DNA of 62,955 bases, from positions 1 to 62,955 of the forward strand of contig CAIVPR010000021.1 of the NCBI GenBank assembly GCA_903907865.1, given 5' to 3'. Below the pieces are notes generated by a model. The model was not told where the DNA came from. It searched no databases and saw only the letters and a list, made by a program, of their open reading frames with translations. Below, one piece after another: positions 61,112 through 62,955 of this stretch (its first letter is position 1; every line of letters begins with the position of its first letter). A program made the position numbers and the translations under genes. This DNA comes from an uncultured Acidobacteriia bacterium (GTDB lineage: Bacteria; Acidobacteriota; Terriglobia; Bryobacterales; Bryobacteraceae).

Positions 61112-61812
61112 TCAGTTTCCTCGCGCCGCTTCGATCTCGCGCACCGAGCGAGCAAGCTCGGGACCGTTGCCGTCCTCCAACGCTGTGAACAGGCGCTGCC
61201 ACGCGTCGCGGGCTTGGGCGAAGGCCGGGTGTTCTGCGAGGAAGTGCTTCGTGCCGGTGAAGGTCCAGCCAACTTTCTGGAGAGTGCCGGAGATCTTGAG
61301 GAGGGCCTGTGCGGATTCCGCCTCATCCTTGTTCCCGGCGGCGTGTCGGCATGCGAACACCAGTCCGGCGCGGACGACTTGATGGTTTTCGTCCAATTCG
61401 CCGGTCTGGAACTGGTTCCACTTCTCTACGCATTCTTCGAACCGCTCTGTCGTCAGTTGCTTCTCCGCGAAAGCCGCGCGGGCCGACACAGTCGGATCCA
61501 ACTCGACCCTGTGCTTGTTGAGGTCGTAGGCGCGGGCGAACTCGAACAAATGGTCGTGGTAGATACCTTCCAATCGTTCCAAAATGTCACTGTCGTCCGG
61601 ATAGATCTCCCGCGCCCGATCATAGGCCTCCGCAGCCGGTTTCCATTCGCCGAGGGAAAACAGCGCGCTCCCGAGGTTGTTCTGGGTCCCGGCCCATGCC
61701 CGAAAGCAGCGCGGTGCCCGCCGGTCCCGCGCTCCGTTCGCCTTGGATTCGCAGCGCGAATCCGACGTTGTTCTGGGTCGCGGCCCAAGCCTGCGGCAGG
61801 TCGGCCCTCAAG
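61112..61812 (-). pseudogene. Fragment of a TPR (NB-ARC/CHAT-linked type) protein
   Basis: The upstream part reads LPQAWAATQNNVGFALRIQG and GERSAGPAGTALLS, the TPR repeat of large signalling proteins. Then the frame shifts and AWAGTQNNLGSALFSLGEWK, AYDRAREIYPDDSDILERLEG continue to FEFARAYDLNKHRVELDP and the natural stop at 61112. So a C-terminal end with at least two TQNNxG repeats is present, with an internal deletion/frameshift between them. The rest of the gene is missing; it abuts the dehydratase fragment at about 61815. Confidence 0.7.
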
Positions 61813-61815
61813 CCC

Positions 61816-62955
61816 AGCCCCATGCTCTACCGGAACCTGCTGGCCATGGAGGTCGAGGAACAACTCCGCAGCCTCCCCATCGACGGCGCCGTCCTCATGG
61901 GCGGCTGCGACAAAACCACCCCCGGCCTCATCATGGGCGCCATCAGCATGGACCTCCCCGCCATCTTCCTCCCCGCCGGTCCCATGCTCCGCGGCAACTG
62001 GAACGGCAAACCCCTCGGCAGCGGCACCGACCTCTGGAAATACTGGACCGAACGCTGCGCCGGCACCATCACCGGCGAGGCATGGACCGAAATCGAGGAC
62101 GGCATCGCCCGCTCCCCCGGCTTCTGCATGACCATGGGCACCGCCGCCACCATGACCTCGCTCGCCGAGGCCCTCGGCTTCACACTCCCCGGAGCCTCGT
62201 CCATCCCCGCCCCCGACTCCAACCACGTCCGAATGGCCATGCAGTGCGGCGAGCGCGCCGTCAAGATGGTTTGGGACGACTGGAAACCGTCCGCTTTCCT
62301 CACTATGCGGTCGTTTGAGAACGCCGTGGCTGTCGACATGGCCATCGGCGGGTCCACCAACGCCTTCATCCACCTCATCGCCATGGCCGGCCGTTGCGGA
62401 CTCAAGCTCGACATGCGGGTGTTCGACGACCTCGCCACCATCGTCCCCGTGCTTGCCGACATCCGGCCTTCCGGGCGTTTTCTCATGGAGGACCTCTACT
62501 ACGCGGGCGGCCTGCGCGCCCTGATGGCCGAAATGACCGAGTTCCTGCACTTGGACGAACTCACCGTGAACGGACGCACCATCGGCGAGAATATCGCGGG
62601 CGCGAAGGTCATCAATCCCGAAGTGATCCGTCCCAGGGAAAACCCACTCGTCGCCAGCGGGGGCACGGCGGTGTTGTAGGGCAGCCTCTGCCCGGACGGC
62701 GCGGTGATCAAGACCTCGGCCGCCACCCCGGCACTCCTCCAACACACCGGTCCCGCGGTCGTCTTCAAGGATTACAACGACATGGACGCCCGCATCCATT
62801 CCGAAGACTTGGACGTCACCCCCGATTCCGTCCTCGTCCTCCAAAACGCCGGCCCGTTGGGCGGACCCGGAATGCCCGAATGGGGCATGCTGCCGATCCC
62901 GAAGAAGCTTCTAAAGGACGGCGTCCGCGACATGGTCCGCATCTCCGACGCCCGC
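61816..62955 (+). pseudogene. IlvD/Edd-family dehydratase, N-terminally truncated, with an internal TAG; runs off the window
   Basis: From PMLYRNLLAMEVEEQLRSLP onward, the frame is a clear dihydroxy-acid/aldonic-acid dehydratase: DGAVLMGGCDKTTPG (one Fe-S cysteine), RSPGFCMTMGTAATM (another), then IGGSTNAFIHL. The first ~110 residues, with the remaining cysteine, are absent: the sequence before 61816 is a TPR fragment on the other strand. A TAG at 62677-62679 follows GGTAVL. The same frame then continues with the family sequence (LCPDGAVIKTSAATPALLQH, QNAGPLGGPGMPEWGMLPIP) to the window end. So the gene is broken twice. Confidence 0.85.

Noticed and set aside
1-62955. tRNA, rRNA or CRISPR loci
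   Set aside because: No cloverleaf-like 75-base gene, no rRNA-like conserved block and no regularly spaced direct repeat was noticed on either strand; a covariance search could still find a small RNA.

Overview
The window looks like chromosome from a high-GC soil-type Acidobacterium, most likely a Solibacter/Bryobacter relative. The evidence is a VWFA protein of the type typical of Acidobacteria, a 1155-residue carboxypeptidase-regulatory-domain TonB receptor, an ECF sigma factor coupled to a Ser/Thr kinase with TPRs, two PEP-CTERM proteins, a Uma2 nuclease, a DUF1844 protein and a bacillithiol-reductase-type flavoprotein. Taxonomy is inferred from gene content only; no rRNA or tRNA gene was seen.

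Layout. 1-3.7 kb: PIN-toxin remnant, tandem rhamnogalacturonan acetylesterase, VWFA protein, small secreted protein. 3.8-8.2 kb: SEC-C protein, GNAT and MazG (overlapping), DUF1844, MBL hydrolase and ribF (overlapping). 8.2-13.7 kb: PEP-CTERM protein, tagatose-bisphosphate aldolase, M49 peptidase, an intact PIN toxin-antitoxin pair, Uma2. 13.7-24.3 kb: DUF1566 protein, RNase R, GH10 xylanase, TonB receptor, DUF418 remnant, erythromycin-esterase-like protein. 24.3-31.5 kb: repeat-rich gap, MscS-cNMP channel, amidohydrolase, M28 peptidase-DUF305 fusion overlapping an LVIVD protein. 31.5-38.8 kb: broken MntA-HepT, carboxypeptidase-regulatory protein plus Gfo/Idh oxidoreductase, DUF58, second PEP-CTERM protein, epimerase plus DHDPS-like pair. 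38.9-49.2 kb: valS, a four-gene operon (ECF sigma, kinase, small unknown, c-type heme protein), speA. 49.3-54 kb: cytochrome c, mutarotase-like protein, nucleoside hydrolase, Dabb protein, sodium:solute symporter. 54-56.4 kb: accessory patch with a palindromic repeat, Abi/HEPN protein, frameshifted DUF29 and a small membrane protein. 56.4-62.95 kb: YpdA-type reductase, alaS, a second MntA-HepT with a broken toxin, a TPR remnant fused to an N-terminally truncated dehydratase gene that also carries an internal amber codon.

How the genes work together. Xylanase, acetylesterase, TonB receptor, symporter, nucleoside hydrolase and aldolase suggest a plant-polymer and sugar scavenging lifestyle. The clearest co-expressed units, judged by start/stop overlaps, are MBL-ribF, the M28-DUF305/LVIVD pair, the oxidoreductase with the carboxypeptidase-regulatory protein, and the sigma/kinase/unknown/heme operon. 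The most striking theme is gene decay. Two MntA-HepT pairs, one PIN toxin, a DUF29 gene, a DUF418 gene, a TPR gene and an IlvD-family gene are all broken, several of them beside dispersed palindromic repeats. The best candidates for undescribed biology are the M28-DUF305/LVIVD unit and the sigma/kinase/139-residue/heme operon.
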